Shown: one piece after another, positions 11,528-24,609 of the stretch
How positions within the stretch are numbered: the stretch's first letter is position 1
How the letters are laid out: each line of letters starts with the position of its first letter
Assembly (NCBI GenBank): GCA_007115705.1
Contig: QXEO01000876.1
Location: 827,017 to 891,016, forward strand
Direction: 5' to 3'
From: Dactylis glomerata
Lineage: Eukaryota > Streptophyta > Magnoliopsida > Poales > Poaceae
Length of the DNA: 64,000 nucleotides
The notes under the pieces: generated by a model
Told to the model about the DNA's origin: nothing
Database searches by the model: none
Seen by the model: the letters and a program-made list of their open reading frames with translations, nothing else
Position numbers and translations under genes: made by a program

Positions 11528-12957
11528 CTACCTCTGTTTTAAAATATAAGATGGTTTAGTTGTTTTACTCACTAGTAGAAAAAAGACCTTTATAACCGGT
11601 TGGGAAGAGCCTTTAGTCCTGGTTGCCCAAATAGGACTATGGAATCGGGACTAAAGGCCCCCACCCTTTAGTCCCGGTTAGCCACAAACCGGGACTAAAG
11701 GCTCTCCACATGGATGTGGTAGCGTGCTGGGGTTGGAGGACCCTTTAGTCCAGGTTGGAGACACCAATCGATACTACAGGTCCGGTTCAAGTTTTAAAAA
11801 AAATCAAAAAAAGTTTCTGCATTTTTTGGATTTTTTCTAAAATTTAAAAATTACGGATTTTTAGATTGTTTGACAGATTAATCTCTAATCACCCCTATTC
11901 TCATGATAAAGTGCATACTCGTGGTCAAATTCCCAGTCGGTCACCTATCCTCACACTCTTCCACCCTTAGCACGCTTACCTTTTGAGTTCCTTCCAAATT
12001 AGCTTCCAAGCCTGTGCTCATAACTTATTGATATTAGTATGTTATTTATTCTATTAATCCTTAGACTTTGAAAACACATGATTTTATTTTTGAATTCCAA
12101 ATAATTTAAAAAATAAGCAACAAAGAATCCCAAATAATACTTATGCATAACTCAATTATTAATTTCAAAACTCAAAATTTTCATGAAAATAAAAATTCTC
12201 AAAAAATAAAAATAAAAAATTCCAAAATAATATAAAAAGTTCAAAATAATTATAAACTAAAATAAATAAATAAATTCAAAAATATCATATATTTTTCTCT
12301 TTTTTTTCTTGTGAAATCTAAAGTCTTCCTTCTTTCAAGTTTACCTTTCGAATTTTAAAAATCTATCATTTGTGCAAACGAAATTGGGTGTAACTTTTCG
12401 CTTAGATAATTTTTCATATATTACACAATTTTTTCTGAGTTTGAACACAAAAGTTATAGCCATTTTAATTTGGAACAACCTTTTTTGCAAAAAAAATCAA
12501 TTTTCAAATTTTCAAATTTTCCCTAAAAGTTGATGATTGTGTGAGGTACAGGCATATCAAAGGATTTTGAAGTTTGAAGTTTTTATTATTTTTATTTATT
12601 TTTAGACTTTTTTTGCAAGGGGTAAAGCATGAGCGAATTTTTTTTAAGTCTATCTTTAGTCTCGATTGGAGACACCAACCGAGACTAAAGGTTACTACCT
12701 CTTTAGTCCTATTTGGTATCTCCAACTAAGACTAAAGGTTCCGTTTGAACCGGGACTAAAGCTAGCTGGCCCCCGTAGCCGTTGGAACCGGGACTAATAT
12801 GAGCATTACTACCAAACTCAAATATAACCGAGACTAAAGCTCACATCAGCTCTGGACGGAAGACTTGTTTTCTATTAATGACTATGAACTAGATACGAAC
12901 CAAAATGCATGTCATTCTAAAAAATCTAAAACATCTTATAATTTGGAATGAAGGGAG
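11528..12957. mobile_element. Stowaway MITE split by a CACTA insertion
   Basis: The left arm reads CTACCTCTGTTTTAAAATAT and the right arm is its degenerate complement, ending GGAATGAAGGGAG. TA flanks both ends (11526-11527 and 12958-12959). This is the classic Tc1/mariner-derived Stowaway. With the 1311-bp insert and one copy of its TSD removed, the MITE is about 115 bp. Confidence 0.8.
11570..12880. mobile_element. Non-autonomous CACTA element (1311 bp)
   Basis: The left end is CACTAGTAGAAAAAAG. The right end, complemented, is CATTAATAGAAAACAAG. A 3-bp ACT duplication flanks it (11567-11569 and 12881-12883), the CACTA target length. Subterminal GGGACTAAAG / CTTTAGTCCCGG words occur repeatedly at 11630-11780 and 12660-12840. 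The centre (11800-12640) is very AT-rich and non-coding. It must move with an En/Spm-type transposase supplied elsewhere. Confidence 0.82.
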
Positions 12958-12958
12958 T

Positions 12959-13262
12959 AGGCATGATTTAGTTCGCTTTGGGTGGGAAAAAAGAGTAGGG
13001 TTTTGTTTTGGTTGGGATGAGGTAAATATCAAATGGGGTTCAGAGGTTGGGCTACGAAGTTTTCTAGTGCGGGTTCCTTTGAGGTATGATCGAGTTAATT
13101 ATCAAGCCGAACAGTTTGATAATTAACTCGATCATACCTCAAAGGAACCCGCACTAGAAAACTTCGTAGCCCAACCTCTGAACCCCATTTGATATTTACC
13201 TCATCCCAACCAAAACAAAACCCTACTCTTTTTTCCCACCCAAAGCGAACTAAATCATGCCT
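12959..13262. repeat. Perfect inverted repeat, 147-bp arms, 10-bp loop
   Basis: 12959-13105 and 13116-13262 are exact reverse complements by my base-by-base reading, around the loop 13106-13115. The left arm starts at the right TA of the Stowaway copy. No flanking duplication is evident. A transcript would fold into a long perfect hairpin. It could be a very young fold-back MITE (the arm start GGCATGATTTAGTTCG recalls Tourist ends), an inverted duplication, or a cloning or assembly artefact. Confidence 0.9.
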
Positions 13263-13800
13263 CCATCTATGGGTTGAACCCATATACAGAAATAGGTCAA
13301 AAACTGTTTGATCAAATGGGTTGATGCCCTCGCCGCTGGCAAAGGTTGTAGCCCATGACGTTGCCGCCACCGCATGCAAAGGCTAGCTACAGGGAAGAAC
13401 CATATCGAAACAATAAGTACGCAAAGGAAGATTTTTTAGACAATAGGTATGACATGTGCCTAGCTTTAACTTAATAAAGCTCCACTGCCATATGGTAACA
13501 TGCTGATGCCAACTTAAGTTTTTACAGCACATGCTCGAAGGCTCAAATGTTGTAGAACAAAAGCCTGTAGGCTGAAAGGCTAAGGTTTTAAGCAGTTAAG
13601 GAGAAGCCAACATGTCTACACTAGGCTACGTCGGCTGTCGAGCATCCTGGCGAGACACAGTCTTAAAGTAAAGATCTTTGAGCAGTAATATAGTCCCGTT
13701 CAGGATGGGAAGCACCTCAGCCTTTTGCAACTCAAGCCACTGCTGCAAAATAGGAAAGTTTTGAAGATTAAGTTAGTTGGCTGCCTAGGAAATTTAGATT
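13263..13800. other. Unassigned stretch; probable LINE 3' UTR in part
   Basis: No gene. 13440-13800 directly follows the end of the antisense LINE frame and probably includes its 3' UTR. A T-run near 13431-13436 could be the remnant of its poly(A) on the minus strand. Confidence 0.35.
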
Positions 13801-16063
13801 TCAAATTAAACTTGTTCCTAGTCGTCCAAAGCGTCCAGCTCTAAGTAGCAAACACAGTCCACAGCAATCTACGAGTCTTGCCATTAATGCATTGGAAAAT
13901 GCTAAAAACATTAGCAAAGCACATATGGTTCCATGACACATCAAACATAGTGCCCAGCCTGCTCCACATGAACTGTGCCAAAGGACAATTGAAGAAGATA
14001 TGAGCCACATCCTCAGGTTGTGTGCACACAGAACACATCTCCCATCAGAAGGTTCGTGGTGTTTCTTAATCTGTTCTGAGGCAGGGAGGCGCCCTGTGGC
14101 CAACTGCCACAAGAAAATTTTAAGTTTCAGCGAGGTGGATAGCTTCCAAATATCTTTAGCATGAGCAACCGACGCCCCCCTAGTTGAGTTTGAGATATAA
14201 AAGACACTAGAAACCTCCAAAGCCCAACACATGATGTTTGGGTCTGCCAAAAGAGCCACTGGTCGTAGGACATCCATAAGCTCGTTCCATTGCTCCTCTA
14301 CCGAAAGGTTGCGCCTGAGCCTGAATGCCACTCATTCCCCACCAGAGCATGATTAATTAAAATATTCTGATTAGAGACGATGTCGAAGATTAATGGGAAC
14401 CGCTCACACAGAGGGCCCTCACATATCCACTAGTCTTCCCACAGCTTGACCTTAGTGCCATTTCCAAGCTTGAAGCACACCCCAAGCTTAAAGAAATTTT
14501 TTATTTTCTGAATTCTATGCCAGAAAGGGGAACCACCCTGGGGAGTTGAGTTGAGAATATCAGGATACTTAGCTCTAATAATTCTTAGCCAAAGACTATC
14601 TCCTGGGTTCTCAGAATCTCAGTATAGAGCCGCCAAATTCATTTGACCATCATGGCAATATTCATCAGCTTAATGTTCATAATCCCAAGACCACCCTGGT
14701 CTTTGGGTTGACACACTTCAGGCCAGTTCACCCAATGGTACTTTTTCTTGTCGCCAGTTCCTTCCCAATAAAAACTGGCCTCTATACTTATCAAATCCGG
14801 CGTGTGTACCATCAGCTAGCAGAAATGAGACCATCGTGTGTAGTGGCATGCTGGAGAGGCAGGCATTTGTGAAGACTAATCTGGAAGCAGAGGACGTGAA
14901 GCGTCCTTGCTAGGGATCAGTGTGTTTCCCTACCACAGCCACCAGGGGTTCAAGATCAGCAATGGTAAGCTTTTTGTTACTCATAGGAAAAGCCAAGGTA
15001 CCTGAATGGGAAGGCACCCTCTTGGAAGTTCAGGAGACATGCCACTCTGGCTTGGTCCTCCGGAGAAACACCCATCACAATCACCTCGCTTTTGTGATAG
15101 TTAATCTTCAGTCTCGACACCAGCTCAAAAGAGTTCAGAAGGAACTTAAGATTGGCAATGGCTAGGTCATCATTTTTGATCAGAGTCATAGTATCATCAA
15201 CATATTGTAAGTGGGTGATTCCTCCTGGTATGAGGTGGGGCACAACCCCTTGGATGTGCCCGACACTGTTGGCTTTGTCCAGGATAGCAGCAAGGGCATC
15301 TACAATGAAATCAAACAGCAGAGGGGAAATAGGATCACCATGACGAACTCCCCTCTTGTTTCTGAAATAATGCCCAACTTCCCCATTAACTGCAATAGTT
15401 GTCTTGCCACTTGAGATCATCTGCATAATCTTGTGAACATACCCAATTTCAAACCCTTTCCTGTGAAGGTCCTCCCTAAGGATTGCCAACTGACTCTGTT
15501 ATAGGATTTTTCGAAGTCAAGTTTGAGCATTATGGAAGGAAGCTTCTTCACTTTAAGCTCGTGAAGAGAAGGTGCCCCATCAAAGATCAATCTACCTTTG
15601 ATGAAAGCCGTCTGGGTGAGGGAAATGATCCGGTGCGCTGCCGGAGACAAACTAGATGCATAGGCTTTGGCAACAAACTTGAAGATCACATTTATGAGCG
15701 CAATCAGTCGGTATTGCTTGATCATGTCAGCCCCTGCACTTTAGGGATTAAAGAGAGAATCCCAAAGTTGAGCCAGGATATATCCACTGTGCCCATCACA
15801 AAGCCATTCAGAATTTGTAACAGCATGTCCTCGACAAGTTGCCAGCAGTTTTTTAAGGCCACTGGAAACCCATCTAGGCCAAGCGCAATAGCCGTTTTCG
15901 TGCTCTTCATCATCTCCTCAAGATCCATTGCTGAGAAGGTGATGGCTAGATGATCATTTTCTTCAGCATTGGTTCTGGGATACTCTGTCCGGCACGAGGC
16001 GCTAAGGGAAAGGAACTTGGGTTCATTAGTGCCCATCAGTACGCAAGGACAGATCAAACTCAC
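13801..16063 (-). pseudogene. L1-type LINE reverse transcriptase, decayed
   Basis: A minus-strand LINE pol without its endonuclease end, broken into frames by stops and shifts. In order: 16063-15722 is the RT N-terminal region (a GLDGF motif and a LIPKV-type motif). 15725-15417 is the fingers/palm region with TAFIKGR and the first catalytic aspartate in KLDFEKSYNRVSW. 15489-14977 has the GVRHGDPISPLLF motif and the YVDD catalytic box. 14331-13801 is the zf-RVT domain (LKIFLWQLATGRLP, then CVLC; the AHIFFNC part is in another frame at 14038-13841). 14340-14976 keeps LINE-like words but has many stops. Several independent breaks mark an old, dead copy, probably also 5' truncated near 16080. Confidence 0.85.
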
Positions 16064-16419
16064 TCTTGTATGTTAGCCATACCAACAACTAGCTAACTAG
16101 ATGGTGCTTCCTCTGGCGAGACAGGGCCCTACGACACGTCGGGTGGCGGACTTCTTGTCCGACACACTGTGAGGAGATTACCGTCCTCCTCAAGAAGTGC
16201 CATGCCGTTATTTTCTGCTTGTTCTTTGCCTTCTTTGGGGCAGCGGATGCCGGCGGGTCGGGAACTGTCGACGCTGCATGTCATACATACACGATGTACC
16301 ACTTGTAGAGACCGCGTGTTTCAAAGTTCTACACAGAAGGGCTTGTTTGTTTGCAGGGCAAAAAATGCTTACATCCCAAATAAAAGGTAGGTTATCAACC
16401 CGCTCCAAAAGTACATGAG
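16064..16419. other. Unassigned stretch
   Basis: No domain, terminal repeat or RNA gene was recognised. It separates the LINE from the TRIM. Confidence 0.35.
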
Positions 16420-16424
16420 GTTGC

Positions 16425-16703
16425 TGTTGAAGTTTAAATGTATTGCCTAGTCTCTTCTATCAGATCAGTCTTTTGGTCGCATTGGCTAGAGCATGCAGTT
16501 CCACATGGTATCAAAGCCAAGAGGTCTTGATTTCAAGACCTAGCTGACGCAATATAAAATAAAAATATTGAGCCCACTTTTGGTCCACGTTTAGGCCCGA
16601 GGGAGCCACACGTGAGGGGGAGTGTTGAAGTATAAATGTATTGCCTAGTCTTTTCCATCAGATCAGTTTTTTGGTCGCATTGGCTAGAGCATGCAGTTCT
16701 ACA
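16425..16703 (+). mobile_element. TRIM/SMART miniature LTR element (279 bp)
   Basis: Two direct 81-bp LTRs (16425-16505 and 16623-16703) start TGTTGAAGT and end CA. A GTTGC duplication flanks the whole (16420-16424 and 16704-16708). A primer-binding site TGGTATCAAAGCC (initiator-Met tRNA type, 16506-16518) follows the left LTR directly, and a polypurine tract GAGGGGGAG precedes the right one. The 117-bp interior is non-coding, so it depends on enzymes from another LTR element. Confidence 0.93.
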
Positions 16704-17119
16704 GTTGCAAACGATTCACTACTTAATGTGTGCTTAAAATATACATATCGTTAGAAAGAGCTAAATACACTATTGGTTCCAAAAGTTGTCTCCTAGGAGC
16801 ACTTTAGTCCCACAAGTTGTAATTGGGGAAAAGGTAGTCCCAATAGTTGTTTGTTAGTGCAAAAGTAGTCCCTCTTAGTCTGAATACGAGTATTTGAGTG
16901 CCACGTCAGCGCCAGGTTGTGTCTTGCACATTTCAAATAGAACCCTGAACTTGCTAACTTCTTCCAAGGAAGCCCTTCCGCAATCCTAGCCTCTGAAATA
17001 AATTCCCTGGCACCCTGAATTGTCTCACTCCGCTCGTTGGAGAGGTAGGAACCCTGAACCCCACGCACGTCGCCACCGTTGATGGCGCCTAGTTGACGTG
17101 GGAGCTTATTCTTCTTCAG

Positions 17120-17137
17120 TCCCCAGCAATGGCGCCA
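17120..17137 (-). other. Primer-binding site of truncated Athila-type LTR
   Basis: Minus strand TGGCGCCATTGCTGGGGA, 11 nt inside the LTR end. It is two changes from the TGGCGCCGTTGCCGGGGA site (Asp-tRNA type as known for Athila) seen in the 25126-32221 element. Confidence 0.75.
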
Positions 17138-19160
17138 GAAAATAATCTTGATGTCTCACAGGACTAGTTGGGAAACCCCAAGAGGAAGGTATGATGAGCA
17201 CATCAGTAAGTTTTCCCTCAGTACAAAACCAAGGTTTAATCGACCAGACGGAGAAAGAAACCACTTCTGAAGGTTGTTGCTAGCTGACTTTGGCAAGGCA
17301 CCAGAAAACAGTTTGGCGCGTGGTTGATGGCGCCAGCAGCAACATGAAACCTGCACACAACACAACCAAACTACTTTGTCCTAACTTACAGTGAGGTTGT
17401 CAATCTCACCGGTTTGCTGAAAACAAAGTATTAGACGTATAGTGTGGAAAGAGATGTTTGCTTGCAGTGAAATAAAATAATGCTTGCGGAAAGTAAACAG
17501 TGTTTGCAGTTGATGGTAATATAAATGTAAAAGAATGGACCAGGGTCCACAGTTTAGTAGAGGTGTCTCTCCATAAATATAAATAACATGCTGGGTAAGA
17601 AAATTATAGTTGGGCAATTGACAAAATAAAGAATGCATAACAATGCATGCACATGTCATGAAGATTACTATGAGATTCACTTGGGCATTACAACATAATA
17701 CATAGACCGTAATCCAGCTGCATCTATGACTAATAATCCACCCGCAAGATATCATCCGAACAACCCTTGGGTATTAAGTTGCAAGCAACAGATTATCGCC
17801 TTAAGCAAAGTGTGTAATGTAAACAATACAATTATCCTTGAACAAAAGATTGTTGTTTTCTCCCTAGTAGCAACAGCACATCTACAACCTTAGAAGTTAT
17901 TGTCACTCTCCCAGATTACTAGAGGCATGAACTCACTATCGAGCATAAATACTCCCTCTTGGAGTCACTAGCATCTACTTGGCCAAGATATCTACTAGCA
18001 ACAGAGAGCGTGCAAGATCACAAATAACATAGACATGATAAATCAACAATCAACTTTACATAGTACTCAATATTCATCGGATCCCAGCAAACACAACATG
18101 TAGAATTACATAAAGATGATCTTGTAACGCCCCACCTTTGAATTAAGGTGGAACACCTGTGTTAAGTGCTATTCCCTGGATCACTGATAGCACCACAGCA
18201 CAAAATATAGGGATCATTGCAATAGTATCAAATATTACATCACAAATCCAGTTACAAGTCTCAAACCTTACAGATTCACAGCGGAAAACAAAGTGGCAAT
18301 GAGCCTCCATCTTCATCACGTGCCACACGCAGACATGTTGGAATGTAGTTTCGAGATCCTACTAACGATCTTTATCTGAAAACCTGCACATTTGAATATG
18401 CAGCCCCATGAATGGGGGTCAGTACAATGATGTACTGGTAAATGACACATATTTGGTGGCTGTTGTGAAAGAGCTATCTACATGACATTTGGCTGGTGGA
18501 GCTTGTGGCTGATTTGCTTAAAGCTAATTTTATCCTATCATTTTCAAATCAAAACTTTTTAATCATTGAAGACTTTTAAGGTCAAGATAACCCCCAGGCG
18601 AAGACAACCACACACTTGCAGGGTATGTGGCCCTGAGTAGTTACTCAACAAAACCAGGATAACTCTCAGGCGAAGATAACCACACAAATCCTGGGTTGAT
18701 AGCCAGGTGTGTAGCCCTGAGTAGTCCCTGTCCTGATTGTTTCTAAACAATTTTATTTTATTTAGAAATGGTGATGAGACTCTTCCGTACATCCATGTCT
18801 AGGAACTCAAATTGTTCATAACCGGGGACACGGCTAATCGATTAGTTTTACACCCTGCAGGGGTTGTGCACTTTCACCTTAAGACTCATCCTACCCATAT
18901 AGAATGTGACAAGACCTTTCAGAAGGAGCATTCAACCATCCGGATCTGACCGTGCCCAAATACCACCCTCTGTCAGTACCCATGGATGAACCCTCACATC
19001 ATACTCAATCAAGACAGAGCCCATATTGTCATAAGGCTGCACTGGAAGCTCACTAAGCAAGGAAGACATGGTAGTCTCTTTGTTCCTGGGTGGCAATCCA
19101 CAAGTGAGCGCCCAGGCGAAGACAACTACACAAATCATGGGTTGAAAGCCAGGTGTGTAG

Positions 19161-22100
19161 TGATGCCGAGTAAATGACCGGCCAGTTGGGAACCCCAAGA
19201 GGAAGGTGTGATGAATATAGCAGCAAGATTTTCCCTCAGTAAGAAACCAAGGTTTATCGTTCAGGAGAGGAAAGAGCCAAACGACTGAAGGTGATGCCCA
19301 CTAGCGTGCGACAGCTCCGGACAATTTATAGGGCGCCTCGTCCAAGCTTTGCTTTGCGAGCGGCAACGTGAAACCTGCACACAACACAACCAAATACTTT
19401 GTTCCCAACTTATGATGAGGTTGTCAATCTCACCGGTTTGCTTGAAACAAAGGGTATGAGCGTATCAAGTGGAAAGTGATAATGTGCGAGTAAAGTAAAC
19501 AGTGCGAGTAAAGTAAACAGGTGATAGCAATATAAAGGAAATAGGACCAGGGTCCACAGTTCACTAGTGGTGTCTCTCCATAAGATAAAATAATACATGC
19601 TGGGTAAACAAATTACAGTTGGGCAATTGATAGAATAAAGACAACGTGCATATGATGAGAGGATCACTATGAGATTTACTCTGGGCATTACAACAAGATA
19701 CATAGACCGCCATCTAACTGCATCTATGACTAATAATCCACTTGTGGCGAATCAATCCGAGAACTCCACAAGTATTAAGTTGCGAACAACAGATAATTGC
19801 ATTAAGCAAAGTGTGTAATGTAAACAAAGCATATGCCCTCGAGCATATGATTGTTGTTTTCTCCCTAGTAGCAACATCACATCTACAACCTTAGAGGTTT
19901 CTGTCACTCCCCCAGATTAAATAGAGGCATGAACCCACTATCGAGCATAAATACCCCCTCTTGGAGTCACTAGCAACTACTTGGCCAAGATAGCTACTAA
20001 CAACGGAGAGCATGCAAGATCATAAACAACATAGAGATAACTTAAGATAAATTTCAGTACATCAACTCAAGCATAACACCAATATTCATCGGATCCCAAC
20101 AAACCAAACATGTAGAATTACATAACGGTGATCTCAATCATGTAAGGCAGCTCATGAGATCTAAACATGAAGCACATGGTGGAGAAGACAACCATCTAGC
20201 TACTGCTATGGACCCATAGTCCAAGGTAGACTACTCACTCATCGCTCCGGAGGCAAACATGGCGATGAAGAAGACCTCTGGTGGTGATTCCCCTCTCCGG
20301 CAGGGTGCCGGGAAGAGCTTCTGGACCCTCCCGATCTTCGGGTCGACGGCGGCGGTGGATCGCGATGTGTTCTGGAAAAGTGATCGGGTATTTTGGTTTT
20401 TCCCGTCGGGGGGTCTTTATAGGCGAAGGGGCATCGTCAGGAGTGGACCGAGGAGGTCTCACACATAGGGGGCGCGGGCTACCCCTGGGTCGCGCCGCCC
20501 TGGTGTGTGGGGCCCTCGTGGGCCCACTCCGTCTCCTCTTCGGTTCTTTGGAAGCTTCGGTGAAATTCTAGGCGACTGGCTTTGGTTTCGTCCAATTCCA
20601 AGAATATTTCATGTGTAACTTTTCTGAAACACAAAAACAGCAGAAAACAGGGAACTGGCACTGTGGCGACTTGTTAATAGGTTAGTTCTGGAAAATGCAT
20701 AAAAGTGCCACGAAGTGTAACGAAACACTAAGCAAATGGTGTAAAAACAAGCATGGAGCATCAAAAATTATTGATACGTTGGAGACGTATCAGCATCCCC
20801 AAGCTTAACTCATGCTCGTCCTCGAGTAGGTAAGTGATAACAAAAGAAATAATTTTTGAGGTGACATGCACCTACACAATCTTCATCATGTATGTAAGCA
20901 TTGTGTGCTGGGATCAAAAGAACTTAAAACATGGGCATGAAAGACATAATCTTGATAGAAGAAACTTAGCAACCATGTTATAACATGAAAATGAACACAA
21001 ACAAAAGATCATGAAAATGAAACAATGAAAGTCAAATGTGTGTTCAAATCATAAGGAAAACATACAAATGGTTTTCAGCTTGTCCTTCATGGAGAGCAAA
21101 ACATAAATGCATAGGACATCTTCAAGTTTAAGAGGGCGACTAGATACAAATAATTTGAGAACAAGTGAAACCAACATCATGAATCAATCAATGAAAACTT
21201 TGGGACAATGCACATTATACTAAGAATGACAACTATGCTCTCTTAATGGTGCATAACGATAGAAGGTGGTGACTCAACATAAAAGTAAAAGAAAGGCCCT
21301 TCGCGGAGGGAAGCAGCGATTGCAAGTTTTATAAACCTTCAAAAATTATGGTACTTACCGGCTTTGAGCTCTCATTGCCCCCCATCATAAACATCTTGAA
21401 TGGTTAAAGTTACTGTGAGAACACTTATGCTGCATATGCTTAACAAATCATAAGTTGAAAACCTCGTGTCCCGTGAATACGAGTACCCAAACCTCATGCT
21501 ACTTTACTTAGAGTCCCAAGCAAGGCTCTTGTCATTGTAAGTATATACGTATCATCGAGAAACGCCAACGGGGTACCTCCGTGCCCAATGACATGGAACA
21601 AGCCCACATCAAAATGACAGGACAAGCAGACAATGAACACCTCGACATCTCTTTTATTTACCATTTGTATAGCTTTTTATTTTGAGATGCGTCGTCGAAT
21701 GTTCACCATGGGCATACTGCAAATTTCCACCATGAATTATGCATGGCTTAGATTGGTGGCCCAGGCGTTTCTCTAACACATATACAAACTCCATGATCCC
21801 GCAAGATTCCCAATTCATTTCGCACCACGAGTATCCATAAACAAAAGATCACGATATCAACTCAAATAAGAAGTGCAATGTTGAAAGCTTGCCCCATGAT
21901 GGCATGGCTGGGCTAATTCCCAACTTACAACTTGCAAGCATAACAACTCAACATAAGAGACCACAATTTCAAATTTTTAAGAACGCGAAAAATAAAGTGT
22001 GCCATCCGGTTCGTGAGAGCTTTACTGACCAATTTTCGCATAACACTGGTAAGAGTTTAATTTGAAGAGTAGATAAAAGCAAGTCAAATGTACTTTGGAA

Positions 22101-24609
22101 TAGCAAATTTCTAATAGGTATGTATGGTGGACACTTTGGCAAACTTGGTTTTTAGGAGTTGGATGCACGAGTAGAGCTCATACTCAGTACAAAACGAAGG
22201 CTAGCAAAAGACTGGGAGCGACCAACTAAGAGAGCAATAATAGCCATAATCATGCAAAGCGACAAAGCGACATTAAAAGAAGCATAAGATGGCATCAAAA
22301 GTCAAAAACTAAATGATCATAGAGACTATTGGCGACTTTGTAAGAGTCTAACATGTGTGAGCATGCGCCAAGTCAACCCAAATAAAGCATCAAGGAGAAA
22401 ACCAAAATAATGCTTCCAAACGATAAAACAACGCATGATTTTTTCAAAGGCTCATTAAGCAATCTCAGTTATTTGAGACAAGTCATGCTACAGCAAAACC
22501 ACTAAGCATACTATCAAAAAGACATCAAGCATGGCATGCAAAAGACTAGGCCGCAGTCTACACAAGCTCCTTCTTGTACCACTTTTTTGCATAAAGCTTT
22601 TTCTCTTTTCCAACACCATTCAAACTTTTTATAAACACCTCTTTTGATGAAAACCAATAAAGACCAGAGGCAAAAATACACCTTGATAAAAATATATAAG
22701 AAGATCTGAACACAAATCAAGGTGAAAATCGAAAACTAAACGCAGTTCTAGAAAAAGAAGAACACTCATTGAAATTATAAGAATGAAAAACGGAGTGTTC
22801 TTGGCAAATGAAAAGCAAGGCAACTTCTCCAAAAGAAATTTGTTGGGGTCCAACCAGTTATTGCAGCAAACAAAACTAAACTAAACTGAAAACTAAAAAC
22901 AACTGACGCTCCAAGAAAAACGCATAATGCATGAAGCAATAAAAATATAGTGTCTTGAAAGGTGACCTGATTTTTGCCGATGAAGAAGGGGTGCCTCGGG
23001 GGCATCCCCAAGCTTTGACGCTTGTACTTCTTGGATATTTCTTGGGGTTATGCATGGGCATCCCCAAGCTTGAGCTTTTGTCCATTCTTCAACTCATCTC
23101 ATCATTCTCCGATCCCTACACTTGAAAACTTTCTTCATATAAAACTAAACACAAATCTATTAGCAACATTAGTGTAAGCATAACATTGAATCAACCCTTT
23201 TTGCTTCAGGTTTCAACCTAAAACCACCACATATAAAGCATATACTACTGTAGCAACTTCCCCAAAAGTTCCGTGATCAAAAGAACTAAAAAAGAAAGCG
23301 ATAAAGCGGCAAACACAAATATTGGCAGAAATCTGTCAAAACAGAACAGCTGACAAAGGTCGAATTTTTGAGGGGTTTTCTGTTACTCAAATCAAAAAGT
23401 GTTAAACTAATGAAAGTTTGGATATAACCTGGGGCATATGCACAAGAAATCGCAGGTCCAAAAGATATACAGAGAATTTTCACGAATTTTTACGGTGCAG
23501 AACCGAAAACAGTTTCAGGACAGCAACATCCCCAAATCTTACCTCGCTCAAATTAGAGGCTTCTCTTGGCACAAAAACGAAATAAAAAGGATAAGGAGAG
23601 GTCATTACAGTAGTAATATCTTCCAAGACTCAAATAAAAGAAAAACAAATGAATGTAAAAACATTGGGTTATCTCCCAAGAGTGCTTTTCTTTAACGCCT
23701 TTGAGCTAGGCGCAGAAAGTTGCGAATCAAGTAATATAAAGTGATGAAGCATCAAGCTCATAATTTGCTCTAAGAATAGAGTCAAAAAGTAATTTCTTTC
23801 TTTTTCTAGGGAAGTGTTCCATACCTTTCTTGAGTGGAAATTGATATTTGATGGTGCCTTCCCTCATATCAATGATGGCACCTACAGTTCGAAGAAAGGG
23901 TCTTCCCAAAATAATAGGACATGAAGCATTGCATTCAACATCCATGACAAGAAAATCAACTGGAACAAGATTATTGTTAACCACAATAAGAACATCATTA
24001 ATTCTTCCCAAAGGTTTCTTCTTCGCAACATCAGCAATAGGAACATCATAAGAACACTTTTCAAGCGGTGGTAAATCAAGCATATCATAAATCTTTCTAG
24101 GCATAATAGAAATACTAGCACCTAGATCACATAGAGCATGGCAATCAAAACCATTAACATGCATATCAATGATGGGTTCCCAACCATCTTCTAACTTCTT
24201 GGGAACAGAAGCTTTTTGCTTCAACTTTTCATCCCTAATTTTCATGACAGCATTGGTAATATGCTTAGTAAAAGCAACATTTATAGAACTAGCATTAGGA
24301 GTCAAAGCAAGCTTTTGCAAGAACAAAATAACTTCAGATATATTGCAGCCATCAACATCAAAATCATTAAAGGAAATAGAGCAACTGGGCGACTGGCTTT
24401 GGTTTCGTCCAATTCCGAGAATATTTCCTATGTAACTTTTCTGAAACACAAAAACAGCAGAAAATAGGGAACTGGCACTGTGGCGACTTGTTAATAGGTT
24501 AGTTCCGGAAAATGCATAAAAGTGCCACGAAGTGTAACGAAACACTAAGAAAATGGTGTAAAAACAAGCATGGAGGATCAAAAATTATGGATACGTTGGA
24601 GACGTATCA
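19161..24609 (-). mobile_element. Athila-type element 1, internally deleted (5.4 kb)
   Basis: The exact TSD is TGTAG (19156-19160 and 24610-24614). The 3' LTR is complete (19161-20792, 1632 bp). The 5' LTR keeps only its first 224 bp (24386-24609) and is joined directly to coding sequence, so the rest of the LTR, the PBS, the leader and early gag are gone. The interior holds a protease-region fragment (23727-24385) and a roughly 2.9-kb non-coding 3' region shared with element 2. RT, RNase H and integrase are absent. It is immobile unless recombined. Confidence 0.88.
23727..24385 (-). pseudogene. Athila-type gag-C/aspartic protease fragment
   Basis: A retropepsin-like domain is evident: the active-site strand CHALCDLGASISIMPRKIY (D-L-G-A-S in place of the usual D-T/S-G) near the middle, then the flap-type segment and the family-typical CPIILGRPFLRTVGAIID. 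Upstream residues are the gag-protease linker. The frame is open back into the truncated 5' LTR to 24581, but that part is a deletion junction, not native protein. It stops at 23727, where the common 3' tail begins, with no RT after it. In a complete element this domain matures the Gag-Pol polyprotein in the particle. Here it is a leftover without promoter or start context. Confidence 0.8.

Noticed and set aside
16755..16800. CACTATTGG at the left MULE arm taken as a CACTA terminus
   Set aside because: The matching right arm reads CATTGTTGG, the arms share sequence further out (GAGCTAAATA), and the flanks fit a 9-bp rather than a 3-bp duplication.
24386..24581. N-terminal extension of the protease frame in element 1
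   Set aside because: This part is truncated 5' LTR sequence brought into frame by a deletion, not native protein.
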